A program made the translations under genes and the position numbers. Under the pieces are notes generated by a model that ran no database searches, was not told the origin of the DNA, and worked only from the letters and a program-made list of their open reading frames with translations. From Dehalococcoidia bacterium (GTDB lineage: Bacteria; Chloroflexota; Dehalococcoidia; Lucifugimonadales; Lucifugimonadaceae): a DNA stretch of 64,000 nt. Shown piece by piece: positions 52,496-61,530 of the stretch; position 1 is the stretch's first letter, and each line of letters begins with the position of its first letter. The stretch covers positions 55,795 through 119,794 of the forward strand of contig JAJEGY010000001.1 in assembly GCA_022819585.1 (NCBI GenBank), given 5' to 3'.

Positions 52496-53425
52496 CTACA
52501 ACTGCCGAAGCTTGGGGTCCCAGCGGTCACGCAGCCAGTCGCCTGTGAAGTTAAGCGATAGAACGAGCAGGAATATGGCGATCCCGGGCATCGTAGATAT
52601 CCACCACGCGGTGTCCAGATAGTCTCGACCGTCGGCAATCATGTTGCCCCATGTGGGGGTAGGTTGCGGGATGCCAACTCCGAGGTATGACAGAGTGGAT
52701 TCGGCTAGAACCAGGCCTCCAGCGCCGAGGGTTGCGAGCACGATGACGGTGCTACTTACCCCGGGAAGAATGTGTCGAAACGCGATCCTCCAGCTCGAGG
52801 CACCAGCGACGCGCGCCGAGGCGACATAGTCGCGCTCACGCAGAGACAAGACCTCCCCACGCACAGGACGGACGAATCCGACCCATGAGATGAGTATCAG
52901 TATCAAGAACATAATCGTGAACGAAGTGCCAAGGACGATCTTGATCACAAGGGCGATCATGATGAATGGCAGCGCGATCCAAGCGTCGACGAGACGCATG
53001 ATGATTTCGTCGACGATTCCGCCGATGAAACCAGCGGCAAGTCCAAGAGCGGTGCCGATTATCATTCCGCTGGTCATGCCGACAGCTACGACCATCAGTG
53101 AGGCCCTTCCGCCATAGAGCAGTCGGCTCCAGAGATCGCGGCCCACCTGATCCGTTCCGAGCCAGAATTCACTGGTTCCGCCTTCCAGCCAAATCGGAGG
53201 ATTGCGAACACGGGTGAAGTCGGCATCTCGGATCGGGTCGTGCGCGGCGATCACCGGCGCGAACGCGGCTAACACGACTAGCAACGTGAAGACCGTGGTC
53301 CAGATGATCGGATACCGCCGTAGGAAGTCGTATGCCGCGATTGGACCGCGCAAAACGGATCGCACCGGTTCCGGTAGCGACGCTCCTGTTCGGGCGTATT
53401 CAGGTATCTGGTATTGCGTTGCCAT
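52496..53425 (-). CDS. ABC transporter permease, DppC-like
   Basis: A 309-residue inner-membrane permease of the oligopeptide type. After an N-terminal cytoplasmic segment and first helix (IIWTTVFTLLVVLAAFAPVIA) it has FWLGTDQVGRDLWSRLLYGGRAS, the membrane span GMIIGTALGLAAGFIGG and the coupling-helix motif SLRERDYVASARVAGASSWRIAFRHILP (EAA loop region shown in parts). It pairs with the upstream DppB-like permease, 5 bases away. The ATPase subunits are not in this window. Confidence 0.9.
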   Translation of the reverse strand: MATQYQIPEYARTGASLPEPVRSVLRGPIAAYDFLRRYPIIWTTVFTLLVVLAAFAPVIAAHDPIRDADFTRVRNPPIWLEGGTSEFWLGTDQVGRDLWSRLLYGGRASLMVVAVGMTSGMIIGTALGLAAGFIGGIVDEIIMRLVDAWIALPFIMIALVIKIVLGTSFTIMFLILILISWVGFVRPVRGEVLSLRERDYVASARVAGASSWRIAFRHILPGVSSTVIVLATLGAGGLVLAESTLSYLGVGIPQPTPTWGNMIADGRDYLDTAWWISTMPGIAIFLLVLSLNFTGDWLRDRWDPKLRQL

Positions 53426-53430
53426 GGGTT

Positions 53431-54384
53431 TCAGCTCAATCTGATCCGCGGGTCAACCATGACATAAAGCAGGTCGGCGACTAGGTTTGCGGCTATCAAA
53501 ACGACGGCAACGAGCAGTGTGGTGCCCACGACGAGATTCAAATTGTTGTTTACCACAGCTTCAATGGCGAGCAGCCCGATCCCCGGCCATGCGAACACGG
53601 CTTCAATCACGACAGTTCCGGTCACAAAGTTCCATAGCAGGAGCGCCGAGACCGTGATCGGCACAATCAGCGAGTTACGCAGAGCGTGTTTCCAGATGAC
53701 CTTGGGTCCTGCGACCCCTTTCGCACGCGCCAATTTGATGTACTCCGAATCTAAGACTTCAAGCATTGAGGAACGCATCAATCGCATATATCCCGCCGCA
53801 GCACCCCATGCCAACGTCAATACGGGCAGGATCATCGCCTTGATCTGGTCTAAGGGGTCTTCGGATCCGATGGTCCCGATGACGGTCACCGGCACCCACT
53901 CCAATCTGACCGCGAAGATCAGGATCGCTATGATTGCCACGTAAAAGGCCGGCAGCGTGATCCCCAAGTTGGCGAAAAGGCGAACCCCGTAGTCCAATAT
54001 CGAACCGCGTTTCACCGCGGACACCATTCCGAACGACAGCCCGAACAGTGTGGCGATTATCCAAGCGGAAACTCCGAGCTGGACTGTCGGTGCGATCTTT
54101 TCTCGGATCTTTTGGGTTACGGGGAAGCCGTCGGAGAGATCATGTCCGAGGTCGCCGCGCAACACGTCCATGAGCCAGAACGCGTACTGGAGCGGGACTG
54201 GTTTGTCGAGATGGAGTTTCTCGCGTTGTACCTGTAGCGCGCTTTCGGATATCCCGTATCCGCCCTCGGATACGAGCATTGCTAACGGGTCACCAACTAG
54301 TCGTGACAATACGAACATGATGATGGTGACCAGAAACAGCGCGATCAACGAGGCGAAGATTCTTCTCAGTATGAAGCCGCGCAT
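53431..54384 (-). CDS. ABC transporter permease, DppB-like
   Basis: A 317-residue permease. It starts MRGFILRRIFASLIALFLV with ATG 54384, has the first helix TIIMFVLSRLVGDPLAMLV, the EAA motif region YIKLARAKGVAGPKVIWKHALRNSL and later membrane spans (WPGIGLLAIEAVVNNNLNLVV). Together with the DppC-like protein it forms the membrane channel for a peptide or related solute captured by the lipoprotein encoded upstream. A hairpin in the intergenic region upstream may set the level of its expression. Confidence 0.9.
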   Translation of the reverse strand: MRGFILRRIFASLIALFLVTIIMFVLSRLVGDPLAMLVSEGGYGISESALQVQREKLHLDKPVPLQYAFWLMDVLRGDLGHDLSDGFPVTQKIREKIAPTVQLGVSAWIIATLFGLSFGMVSAVKRGSILDYGVRLFANLGITLPAFYVAIIAILIFAVRLEWVPVTVIGTIGSEDPLDQIKAMILPVLTLAWGAAAGYMRLMRSSMLEVLDSEYIKLARAKGVAGPKVIWKHALRNSLIVPITVSALLLWNFVTGTVVIEAVFAWPGIGLLAIEAVVNNNLNLVVGTTLLVAVVLIAANLVADLLYVMVDPRIRLS

Positions 54385-54422
54385 ATTCGACCATCGATTC
54401 GGTTGCTAACCGATACATTGAA

Positions 54423-54450
54423 GCAGGGGCGGTTTATGGACCGCCCCTGC
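54423..54450 (-). terminator. Intercistronic hairpin between binding-protein and permease genes
   Basis: GCAGGGGCGGT-TTATGG-ACCGCCCCTGC is a perfect 11-bp stem with a 6-nt loop, in the 112-bp gap between the substrate-binding protein and the permease genes. Such hairpins commonly give higher expression of the binding protein than of the membrane proteins. There is no T-run, so readthrough is expected. Confidence 0.65.
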
Positions 54451-54496
54451 CTGTTGGAGTGTGGGACTACTTGCCTGTCTGAGCCGGTCAACGGTC

Positions 54497-56506
54497 TCAG
54501 TTGGCGAGTCGTACCCACTCCAAGCTGTTCATTCGACCTAGCACGCCCTTGCCTTCCGGCAGCATCTGCCACTCGGAGATCAAGGAGGGGTTGTACAGCG
54601 CCGCAACTGGACTCTGATACACACCGACCCAAACCATCCATTCGCGGTTCCAGTCGAACATCGCCGTCACCAGTTCCCGCAGTTTTTCGGGATCGGCCTC
54701 ACCAGCCATCGCAAGGTGAGTCTCGGCGAAGATCGGAATCTCCATCGCGCGGTTGTAACCACCGGGTCGTGAGAGCGTCGTGGCGTTCAAGTCCTTCGGC
54801 CATGTTGGTGGCGCCCATGCATCACCGCCGCTGAAGAAGATCTTCTTGTTCGTGCGGTTGACCAAAGACGGTCGGAACGACGAGTAGTTCTGCTTGTCGA
54901 ACGTGCTGTTGATGTTCAAGTTCGCAAGCCACTCGATACCGATCGCCTCCTGGAGCGTCTCGCCAGAGCCGGCGGCAGGACCAGCCCACCACTCGACATC
55001 GAAACCATCGGCGTGACCAGCTTCCGCCATCAGTGCCTGCGCACCTGCGACGTCATACGGCACGTCCCATTCGCTCTTGTAGAACGGGTGGCTGGTGTCC
55101 CAACCGGGGGCGTATGAGACCCGACCGAAGCCGTCGGTCAAAGCATTCATCAGTTTCTCGCGGTCGATCGCCATCGCCATGGCGGTACGCACCTTCTGCG
55201 AACTCGCCATTGTCTCTGGTATCTCAGGATCGCCGATCCAAGGCATCGCCGTGTCTAGCGGAGGCTTAAACAGCGGATCGCCTGGCTCGTCACTGGTGAA
55301 AACATCGCCAGTGATCGCGTGCTGGGTTTCCCAGTAGTTCCCGGAATAGACATACGACGAGTCTCCCCAGAAACCTTCAGGAGCCTGCGTGAAGCCCTCT
55401 TCAAACATCTCGTTCCAGTCGGTCAGCGCCAACTCGCCGATCTGTGCCTGACCAGTCTTGAGCATCGCCTTGCGGACGCTGGCCTCGGTGACCTGCAACA
55501 CGTTTGCCGCCGCCACATACGGACGCTTGCGCCAGTGGTTGTCCACAGCCTCGAGGAACACGCCCTTGTGCTGCGTCCACTCTGTGACCTCGAACGGACC
55601 GGTTCCGATCATTTGGGTCCTCATTCCCTCGGGACCTACCTCGTCGAAGAAGGCCTTCGAGAAGATCGAGATACCTTCCCAGAAGTTGGTCACGTACTGC
55701 AAGAGTGAGTGTCCACCGAAAGCTACCCAGTGGAAGCGAACCTTGTAGTCGTCGATTACCTCGACTTCTTGCACCAGGTTCGCCAAGTCTCCACCTGTGT
55801 CGTGGATGCTGTCGGGCTGGAGTTTCGGGTTGGCGTCGTTCCATGAGAACGCGACATCAACCGCGGTCATCTCGCCGTATCCGCCGTGGAACTGCACGCC
55901 CTGACGTATCGTGAAGTCGGTGTAAGACGATCCGTCCGCAGACATCTCCCAGTCGCTCGCAAGCAACGGGCCTAGAGCTACGGTTCCGTCATCCGCTCGG
56001 ACTGCTTCCAAGAGAGTCTCGGTTGAGCCTGTTCGGGCGGTCACCGAGCATGCGGGGCAGTACCGCGGGCTGGAGTTCATGAAGTACGAGTTGCCGATTG
56101 CAGCAATCAAGACGCCTGAAGGTTCAACATCGTCGCCAGCACCCCTCGAAACGCCTTCGATGTCAACTTTGACTATGGGCGCATCGATCGTCGTGACCTG
56201 AGGCGTAGCAGTCACAACCACCTCAACCGCAACCTCCTTGACGACCTCGCGTACGACCTCTTTCTCGACCTCGACCGGCACCTCGACTTCAACCTCGCGA
56301 ATGACCTCTTTCTCGACCGCTACTGGCACCTCAATCTCGACCTCTCGGATGACCTCTTTCTCGACCTCGACCGGCACCTCGACCTCTACGGTCTGGATTA
56401 CCGGCCTATCGACAGGCACCTCTACAATTCGCTCACTGCCACAAGCCACCGCCGCCAAACTGGCGATACCTAAAAGCAGGAGCGCTACATTTCTAACGCT
56501 CAGCAT
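54497..56506 (-). CDS. Peptide ABC transporter substrate-binding lipoprotein with Val-Glu repeat stalk
   Basis: A 669-residue family-5 binding protein. The signal LLLLGIASLAAVAC ends in a lipobox. Residues about 26-95 form a repetitive stalk built on VEVPVEVEKEVIREVE-type units (about three full copies), a coiled-coil-like spacer. The mature domain has LLASDWEMSADGSSYTDFTI, VAFSWNDANPKLQ, IGTGPFEVTEW and MAMAIDREKLMNALTDGFGR. It is followed by two permease genes and a PfkB kinase gene on the same strand. Peptide is the likely but unproven ligand. Confidence 0.88.
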   Translation of the reverse strand: MLSVRNVALLLLGIASLAAVACGSERIVEVPVDRPVIQTVEVEVPVEVEKEVIREVEIEVPVAVEKEVIREVEVEVPVEVEKEVVREVVKEVAVEVVVTATPQVTTIDAPIVKVDIEGVSRGAGDDVEPSGVLIAAIGNSYFMNSSPRYCPACSVTARTGSTETLLEAVRADDGTVALGPLLASDWEMSADGSSYTDFTIRQGVQFHGGYGEMTAVDVAFSWNDANPKLQPDSIHDTGGDLANLVQEVEVIDDYKVRFHWVAFGGHSLLQYVTNFWEGISIFSKAFFDEVGPEGMRTQMIGTGPFEVTEWTQHKGVFLEAVDNHWRKRPYVAAANVLQVTEASVRKAMLKTGQAQIGELALTDWNEMFEEGFTQAPEGFWGDSSYVYSGNYWETQHAITGDVFTSDEPGDPLFKPPLDTAMPWIGDPEIPETMASSQKVRTAMAMAIDREKLMNALTDGFGRVSYAPGWDTSHPFYKSEWDVPYDVAGAQALMAEAGHADGFDVEWWAGPAAGSGETLQEAIGIEWLANLNINSTFDKQNYSSFRPSLVNRTNKKIFFSGGDAWAPPTWPKDLNATTLSRPGGYNRAMEIPIFAETHLAMAGEADPEKLRELVTAMFDWNREWMVWVGVYQSPVAALYNPSLISEWQMLPEGKGVLGRMNSLEWVRLAN

Positions 56507-56634
56507 CGTGACTCCTCCTTATGAAGCCTGTTTGCGTCGCGGTATTTTAGCACCGCTACGTATTCCTGCGCGAATAGTTGCTGGTGGTTCGAGATTCGTA
56601 AAAATCGGGCATGTTCGTTACGTGGTGCCTGTCA

Positions 56635-57243
56635 TCACAGGCACCCCAAACCGTCCCAGATCGCATCCACCACTCTCTCGGCTCGTTCTCTGGTCGCAGG
56701 AAATCCGACGATGTGGCCGGCGATGATCGAGCCTACGATGGTCTGCACGGCCATCTCAAGGTCGGCGTCTCCACGAACCTCGCCGCGTTCGACGCCGCGT
56801 TGCAGGATGTCGGTGATTTCGTTGCTCCGCGGCCAGAGTATTCTCTCGCGGAAGACGCGAATGAGGTCTGGGTTTCGTTGTTCTTCGACAAGCAAGGCGC
56901 CGATCATGGCGTAACCCGGGCCGCGCTCGAAGACGGACTGACGTTGCATGATCATCTCTACGAGGTCTTGGCGCGTGTTGCCGGTGTCTGGCGGTGGGCC
57001 GATCTCCTCTCTGAGCGACGCGACTGCTGCTGCTGCCAACTCCTCTTTAGATGGGTAGCGGCGATAGATGGTGGTTTTGCCGACTCCGGCATCGGCCGCG
57101 ACCTGTTCAACTGAGAATCCGAAGTAGCCACGATCGGACAGGAGCTTGAGGGTGGACTTGAGGATGACTTGGTCGACCCTTGGGTCCCGCGGACGACCTG
57201 CCCCGGTGGACTGGTCCTGTGATTTGGCGGTGGATTTCGTCAA
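56635..57243 (-). CDS. TetR-family transcriptional regulator
   Basis: A 202-residue regulator. The helix-turn-helix lies at about residues 40-65 (SVEQVAADAGVGKTTIYRRYPSKEEL), preceded by a typical ILKSTLKLLSDRGYFGF helix. The C-terminal ligand domain is of normal length. It overlaps the MFS transporter stop by 4 bases (ATGA), so it is co-transcribed with the pump it probably represses. The palindrome at 58867-58883 upstream of the transporter is the likely operator. The ligand is probably a substrate of the pump. Confidence 0.9.
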   Translation of the reverse strand: MTKSTAKSQDQSTGAGRPRDPRVDQVILKSTLKLLSDRGYFGFSVEQVAADAGVGKTTIYRRYPSKEELAAAAVASLREEIGPPPDTGNTRQDLVEMIMQRQSVFERGPGYAMIGALLVEEQRNPDLIRVFRERILWPRSNEITDILQRGVERGEVRGDADLEMAVQTIVGSIIAGHIVGFPATRERAERVVDAIWDGLGCL

Positions 57244-58844
57244 TGAGTCGTTGATTCAGATGCTTGTTTCGTTCCGGAAAGGTCGTCGTCTGCGGCTGCT
57301 GTAGGCGATGGTACGGCAGCAGGCAGATGTCGGGCGGGCATGAATTTGCCGACCAAAACAGCACCGATCACGCCAATCACTGCCGCAACCAGTACCGCGA
57401 ACCCAAGGGCATCGGTGAAAGCTGATCGCGCCGCGGTGATTAGTCCGGCACCCAACTCTGGTGGCAGCATCGAGGCAACGCGCGCCGCAGCTCCTACCGA
57501 ATCGCTCGCCACAGCCGCGGCTTCAGGTGGCAATGATGCAGCCGCGTCACTCATCCTGCCGGTGAAAACCGTATTGATCACCGAGCCAATAACCGCCACT
57601 CCGAATGCACCTGCCACCTGACGAGTCACATCATTCATCGCCGACGCAATCCCCGCGTGCGCTTCCGGCACCGCTCCCATCACCGAGTCCGTGGATGGCG
57701 CCATCACATTGCCCATGCTGAATGCGAGGAAGAAGAAGGTGAACCCTATAACCCAATAACTGGTGTCTGGCTCCCAAAAAGAGATCGTCACGAATATGAC
57801 CGCTAATCCGACCAGTCCCGCCGCAACTACCTTGTTGCTACCCAGCCGACCGACAAACCGATGACTCATTCCTGCACCTGCAGCCATCCCCAACGCCACA
57901 GGCACCATCCTCAATCCCGCCTCGAGCGGTGTGAAACCCTGAACAAACTGCAAATACTGCGTCATCCCAAACACCATCCCGAACAATGCGAAAAACCCTA
58001 TCGAGATCGCTCCGGCACCTGCTGAGAACCGCGGATTCTTGAAATAGTCGAGGTTCAACATCGGATGATCGGTCTTGATCTCCCACCAGATAAACCCGCC
58101 TATCAATACCAACCCTGCTACCAAACCAGAGATGACGAATGCGCTCGTCCAACCATGACCCGGCGCTTCAATGATGAAGTAGACCAACGTCGTAACCGCA
58201 GCGATCGACAGAATCGCACCTGGAAAATCTATCGGCGCTGGATCAGGATCGCTGCTCTCAGGCACCAACACAAGTCCGGCCAATAACGCGATCGCGATCA
58301 CGGGAATGTTCACAAAGAACACCGATCCCCACCAGAAATGCTCGAGCAATATGCCCCCAGTCAATGGCCCTAGCCCCACACCCAACCCAGCAACACCAGC
58401 CCAAATCCCGATCGCCTTGCCGCGTTCCTCGCGAGGAAACACGTCGGTCAGGATCGAAAGCGTCGAAGGCATGATCAACGCGCCGCCGATCCCCATCAAA
58501 GCACGAGCCGCGATCAATTGCGAACTCGATCCCGCGTACGCCGCAAACAGACTCGACAACCCAAAGACCACCAACCCAACCTGTAGACCGCGTTTGCGAC
58601 CATATCGGTCTCCCAGTGAACCCATCGTCAACAGCAGACCCGCAAACACCAGCACATACGCGTCCACCATCCACTGAAGCGAAGTCACCGAAGCATTGAA
58701 TTCCTGTTGCAAAGTTGGGATAGCGACGTTGAGGATCGTGTTATCCAACCCGATGATCAACAAGCTCATCGACAGAATCCCCAACGTCCACCACCGCCTG
58801 CGATAGGCCGCCGACTCAACGGTTGCCGAATTCACCCCCGCCAT
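57240..58844 (-). CDS. DHA2-family MFS drug efflux transporter
   Basis: A 534-residue membrane protein with about 14 helices. Landmarks: IIGLDNTILNVAIPTLQQEF in helix 1, MGSLGDRYGRKRGLQVGLV (motif A), ALMGIGGALIMPSTLSIL and GVGLGPLTGGILLEHFWWGSVFFVNIP (motif C region), all EmrB/QacA type. ATG 58844 follows AAGGAGG by 6 nt. It probably exports a toxic hydrophobic compound, and the downstream TetR gene is in the same operon. The promoter region has a 17-bp palindrome. Confidence 0.92.
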   Translation of the reverse strand: MAGVNSATVESAAYRRRWWTLGILSMSLLIIGLDNTILNVAIPTLQQEFNASVTSLQWMVDAYVLVFAGLLLTMGSLGDRYGRKRGLQVGLVVFGLSSLFAAYAGSSSQLIAARALMGIGGALIMPSTLSILTDVFPREERGKAIGIWAGVAGLGVGLGPLTGGILLEHFWWGSVFFVNIPVIAIALLAGLVLVPESSDPDPAPIDFPGAILSIAAVTTLVYFIIEAPGHGWTSAFVISGLVAGLVLIGGFIWWEIKTDHPMLNLDYFKNPRFSAGAGAISIGFFALFGMVFGMTQYLQFVQGFTPLEAGLRMVPVALGMAAGAGMSHRFVGRLGSNKVVAAGLVGLAVIFVTISFWEPDTSYWVIGFTFFFLAFSMGNVMAPSTDSVMGAVPEAHAGIASAMNDVTRQVAGAFGVAVIGSVINTVFTGRMSDAAASLPPEAAAVASDSVGAAARVASMLPPELGAGLITAARSAFTDALGFAVLVAAVIGVIGAVLVGKFMPARHLPAAVPSPTAAADDDLSGTKQASESTTH

Positions 58845-58866
58845 CGATCGCCTCCTTAGATTACGT

Positions 58867-58883
58867 AACGATACCGTATCGTT
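58867..58883. promoter_or_regulatory. Palindromic operator, probably for the TetR regulator
   Basis: AACGATACCGTATCGTT is a perfect 8-bp inverted repeat around a central C, 22 bases before the MFS start codon and 10 bases before its ribosome binding site. A further TCGATACTAT lies next to it. Length and position match TetR operators; binding by the downstream regulator is inferred. Confidence 0.75.
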
Positions 58884-58934
58884 TCGATACTATATGGCGT
58901 GTTCTCTTATTGCAACCCCGGGCTACCACGCAAC

Positions 58935-60437
58935 CTAACCCGCGACAACCTCGGCAAAATGCTCCCTCAACCGCGGATACAACTTCCTATAACGCTCATA
59001 CGCCACTTCATACGCATCAGTCATCTCGCCCCTTGGCTCCAACCGATCCAACGGTCGAATCCAAGCCCGACAAACCTCCTCAACCGACTCAAACCCGCCT
59101 GTCCCTACCGCGGCCAAGATCGCAGCCCCATACGGGGCTCCTCCCGCCGGTCCTACCGTCACCACTGGCACTCCCAACACATCTGCCTGCATCTGACGCC
59201 AAACCATGCTCCGTGCTCCTCCTCCGACCGCGACGGCCTCGCTCGCATCGACTCCCAGACCACGCATCAACTCCAACGAGTCCCTCAACGCAAACGTCAC
59301 CCCTTCCAACACGGCACGCACCAGATGCCCACGTTCATGCCCAGAATGCAATCCCACAAACACACCCCGAGCATTCGAATCCGCATGAGGCGTCCGCTCG
59401 CCAGTCAGATACGGCAAAAAGGTCAACCCATCCGCACCGGCAGGCACCTCCTCAGCCTCGGAAATCAACTCCTCATACGATGACGCCTCACCTGTGCGCC
59501 CTGCCAAGACACGCCTGAACCAACCTAGCGCCGCTCCAGCAGACAACACGACTCCCATCAAATACCATCGGCCCGCGACCGCGTGATTGAACGAGTGAAT
59601 ACGCATCCCTGGATCGACTCGAACAGTCTCGATAGGCGCTACCACAGCCCCAGACGTGCCGATCGACGTCTGCATCAACCCTTCTTCAACGTTCCCCGAA
59701 CCCACCGATGCCGCGGCATTGTCCGCACCACCGCCAACAACCGGGGTCCCTGTCCTCAGACCCAACGCCTCAGCCGCATCCTTCGTCAAACCGCCAGTAA
59801 CCTCCGCCGATCCCATCACCCTCGGCAGCATCCCAACATCAAGTCCCAAACCGTCAACCATCTCCTCAGACCAGCATCCCTCCCGCACGTCGAACAGCAA
59901 CGTCCCTGCCGCATCTGATGGCTCCGTCACCTTCTCCCCCGTCATGAGCAAACGCACGTAGTCCTTAGGCAACAAAACTGTCTGCATCTGATCAAAAACA
60001 GCCGGTTCCTCATCCCGTATCCAAATCAATTTCGGCGCAGTAAACCCTTCCAACGCCGGATTGCCCACCATCCGGGCCAACCCATCATTCCCAACCGTCT
60101 CCATGATAAACCGACACTGCTCCGTGGTCCGAACATCGTTCCACAAGATCGCTGGCCTCAACACCCGGTCCCCCTTGTCCAACACCACCGAACTATGCAT
60201 CTGCCCAGACAATCCGATCGCCGCGACATGATTCACACCGGCTTGCTCACAAGCAGATCTCACAGCATCAACCGTCCCGTCCCACCAATCCGCCGGATCC
60301 TGCTCCGACCACCCCGGCCGCGGCACCGATAAACCCTGAGCCGCCTCTGCCTCACCAACCACCGATCCCGACTCATCTACGACCAACGCTTTAATCGCGG
60401 TCGTTCCGACGTCTATCCCCAAATAGTGCTGCGCCAT
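58935..60437 (-). CDS. xylB: Xylulokinase-type FGGY sugar kinase
   Basis: A 500-residue FGGY kinase. ATG 60437 follows GGGAGATTAGC; an earlier in-frame codon at 60458 is less likely. The ATP-binding start is YLGIDVGTTAIKALVVD, the sugar-binding segment AAIGLSGQMHSSVVLDKG contains the conserved GQMH of xylulokinases, and LRPAILWNDVRT and LPYLTGERTPHADSNARG are further markers. The C-terminal GVDASEAVAVGGGARSMVWRQMQAD is normal. It phosphorylates D-xylulose or a near relative. It is divergent from a UxuA-like gene, suggesting a shared sugar pathway. Confidence 0.88.
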   Translation of the reverse strand: MAQHYLGIDVGTTAIKALVVDESGSVVGEAEAAQGLSVPRPGWSEQDPADWWDGTVDAVRSACEQAGVNHVAAIGLSGQMHSSVVLDKGDRVLRPAILWNDVRTTEQCRFIMETVGNDGLARMVGNPALEGFTAPKLIWIRDEEPAVFDQMQTVLLPKDYVRLLMTGEKVTEPSDAAGTLLFDVREGCWSEEMVDGLGLDVGMLPRVMGSAEVTGGLTKDAAEALGLRTGTPVVGGGADNAAASVGSGNVEEGLMQTSIGTSGAVVAPIETVRVDPGMRIHSFNHAVAGRWYLMGVVLSAGAALGWFRRVLAGRTGEASSYEELISEAEEVPAGADGLTFLPYLTGERTPHADSNARGVFVGLHSGHERGHLVRAVLEGVTFALRDSLELMRGLGVDASEAVAVGGGARSMVWRQMQADVLGVPVVTVGPAGGAPYGAAILAAVGTGGFESVEEVCRAWIRPLDRLEPRGEMTDAYEVAYERYRKLYPRLREHFAEVVAG

Positions 60438-60508
60438 GCTAATCTCCCTATCTTTCACGGCATATCATAGACGCAACTCGCTCGACTAACCACCAAAAGG
60501 ACCCTCAC

Positions 60509-61501
60509 ATGTACGTCGGAACACAGTTCGGAGCACGCCACGAAACCGACATCAAAGTGCTCGCTCAACTAGGCGTCAAAAACGTCGACGTAACACCCAA
60601 AGAACACTGGTCAGATTGGACAGTCGACCTCCTCTCCTCCTATATCGAGAGATACGCTGAATTCGGCATCACCGTCGAGACCATGCACTCGCCCCTCGGT
60701 TCCCGCGACGCCTTCAACAACGACATGACATACCTCTTCCTCGGCTCAAGCCCAGAAGTCCGCGATAAACGGGAACGCGAACTCGACAGCCTCTCCGAAA
60801 TCATCCGCATGGCCTCCCAAGCAGGCCTCAGAGGACTCCTCTACAACATCACCATCCTCGGACACCTCCGGACTCCCCCGCGATATGGAAGAGGCGGTGC
60901 CAGACTCTCCTCCTTCAAATATGCCGATCTCGATCAGTCCCTTCCCGAGTTCGAGGGTGGAGCCGCCGACGCTGACACCATGTGGGAGCGAATCGACTAC
61001 TTCCTCGGACGAATCATGCCCGTCGCCGAGGAATACAAAGTCCAGATGGCATGCCACCCGCAAGACCCCGGCATCAAAGACAACGAGTACCGCGGCGTAG
61101 CCCGCGTCATGGGCACCGTTGCAGGCCTCAAGAAGTTCGAGGCCATGCACGAAAACCCGTACCACGGCTTCAACTTCTGCCAAGGCACAGTCTCAGAGAT
61201 GCTCGAAAACCCCGGCGAGGAGATCTACGACATCATCCGATACTTCGGAAGCCGCAAAAAGATCTTCAATGTCCACTTCCGAAACATCAAAGGTGGCGTC
61301 CTAGACTTCGTCGAAGTCTTCCCCGACGAAGGCGACGTCGACATGCTGAAGGCCATCCGAACCTACAAAGAGGTCGATTATCCCTACATGCTTATGCCTG
61401 ACCATGTCCCAAGCATCGACGGCGACGAGGCTGCCCAAGTAGGTTTCGCCTACTGCTACGGCTACATCCACGCGCTCTTGCAAGCAGTCAACGAAAACTG
61501 A
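60509..61501 (+). CDS. UxuA-like mannonate dehydratase family TIM-barrel protein (paralogue 2)
   Basis: A 330-residue protein starting MYVGTQFGARHETDIKVLA, ATG 60509 behind AAGGAC. MACHPQDPG, FNFCQGTVSEMLENPGEEIYD and IFNVHFRNIKGG with VEVFPDEGDVDM are shared with the paralogue at 24685-25695, which lies in the opposite orientation. Conservation of these segments between the two copies is strong. It is divergent from xylB with a 71-base shared control region. The likely reaction is dehydration or isomerisation of a sugar acid or sugar phosphate. Confidence 0.83.
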   Translation: MYVGTQFGARHETDIKVLAQLGVKNVDVTPKEHWSDWTVDLLSSYIERYAEFGITVETMHSPLGSRDAFNNDMTYLFLGSSPEVRDKRERELDSLSEIIRMASQAGLRGLLYNITILGHLRTPPRYGRGGARLSSFKYADLDQSLPEFEGGAADADTMWERIDYFLGRIMPVAEEYKVQMACHPQDPGIKDNEYRGVARVMGTVAGLKKFEAMHENPYHGFNFCQGTVSEMLENPGEEIYDIIRYFGSRKKIFNVHFRNIKGGVLDFVEVFPDEGDVDMLKAIRTYKEVDYPYMLMPDHVPSIDGDEAAQVGFAYCYGYIHALLQAVNEN

Positions 61502-61530
61502 AACCCGGCCACCCCTTCACCGATCCCCAA

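Noticed and set aside
56223..56400. CRISPR-like direct repeats.
   Set aside because: The repeats code for the stalk of a binding protein and have no unique spacers between them.
56238..56726. A Thr/Ser-repeat frame on the + strand.
   Set aside because: It is the antisense reading of the Val-Glu repeat stalk of the binding protein.
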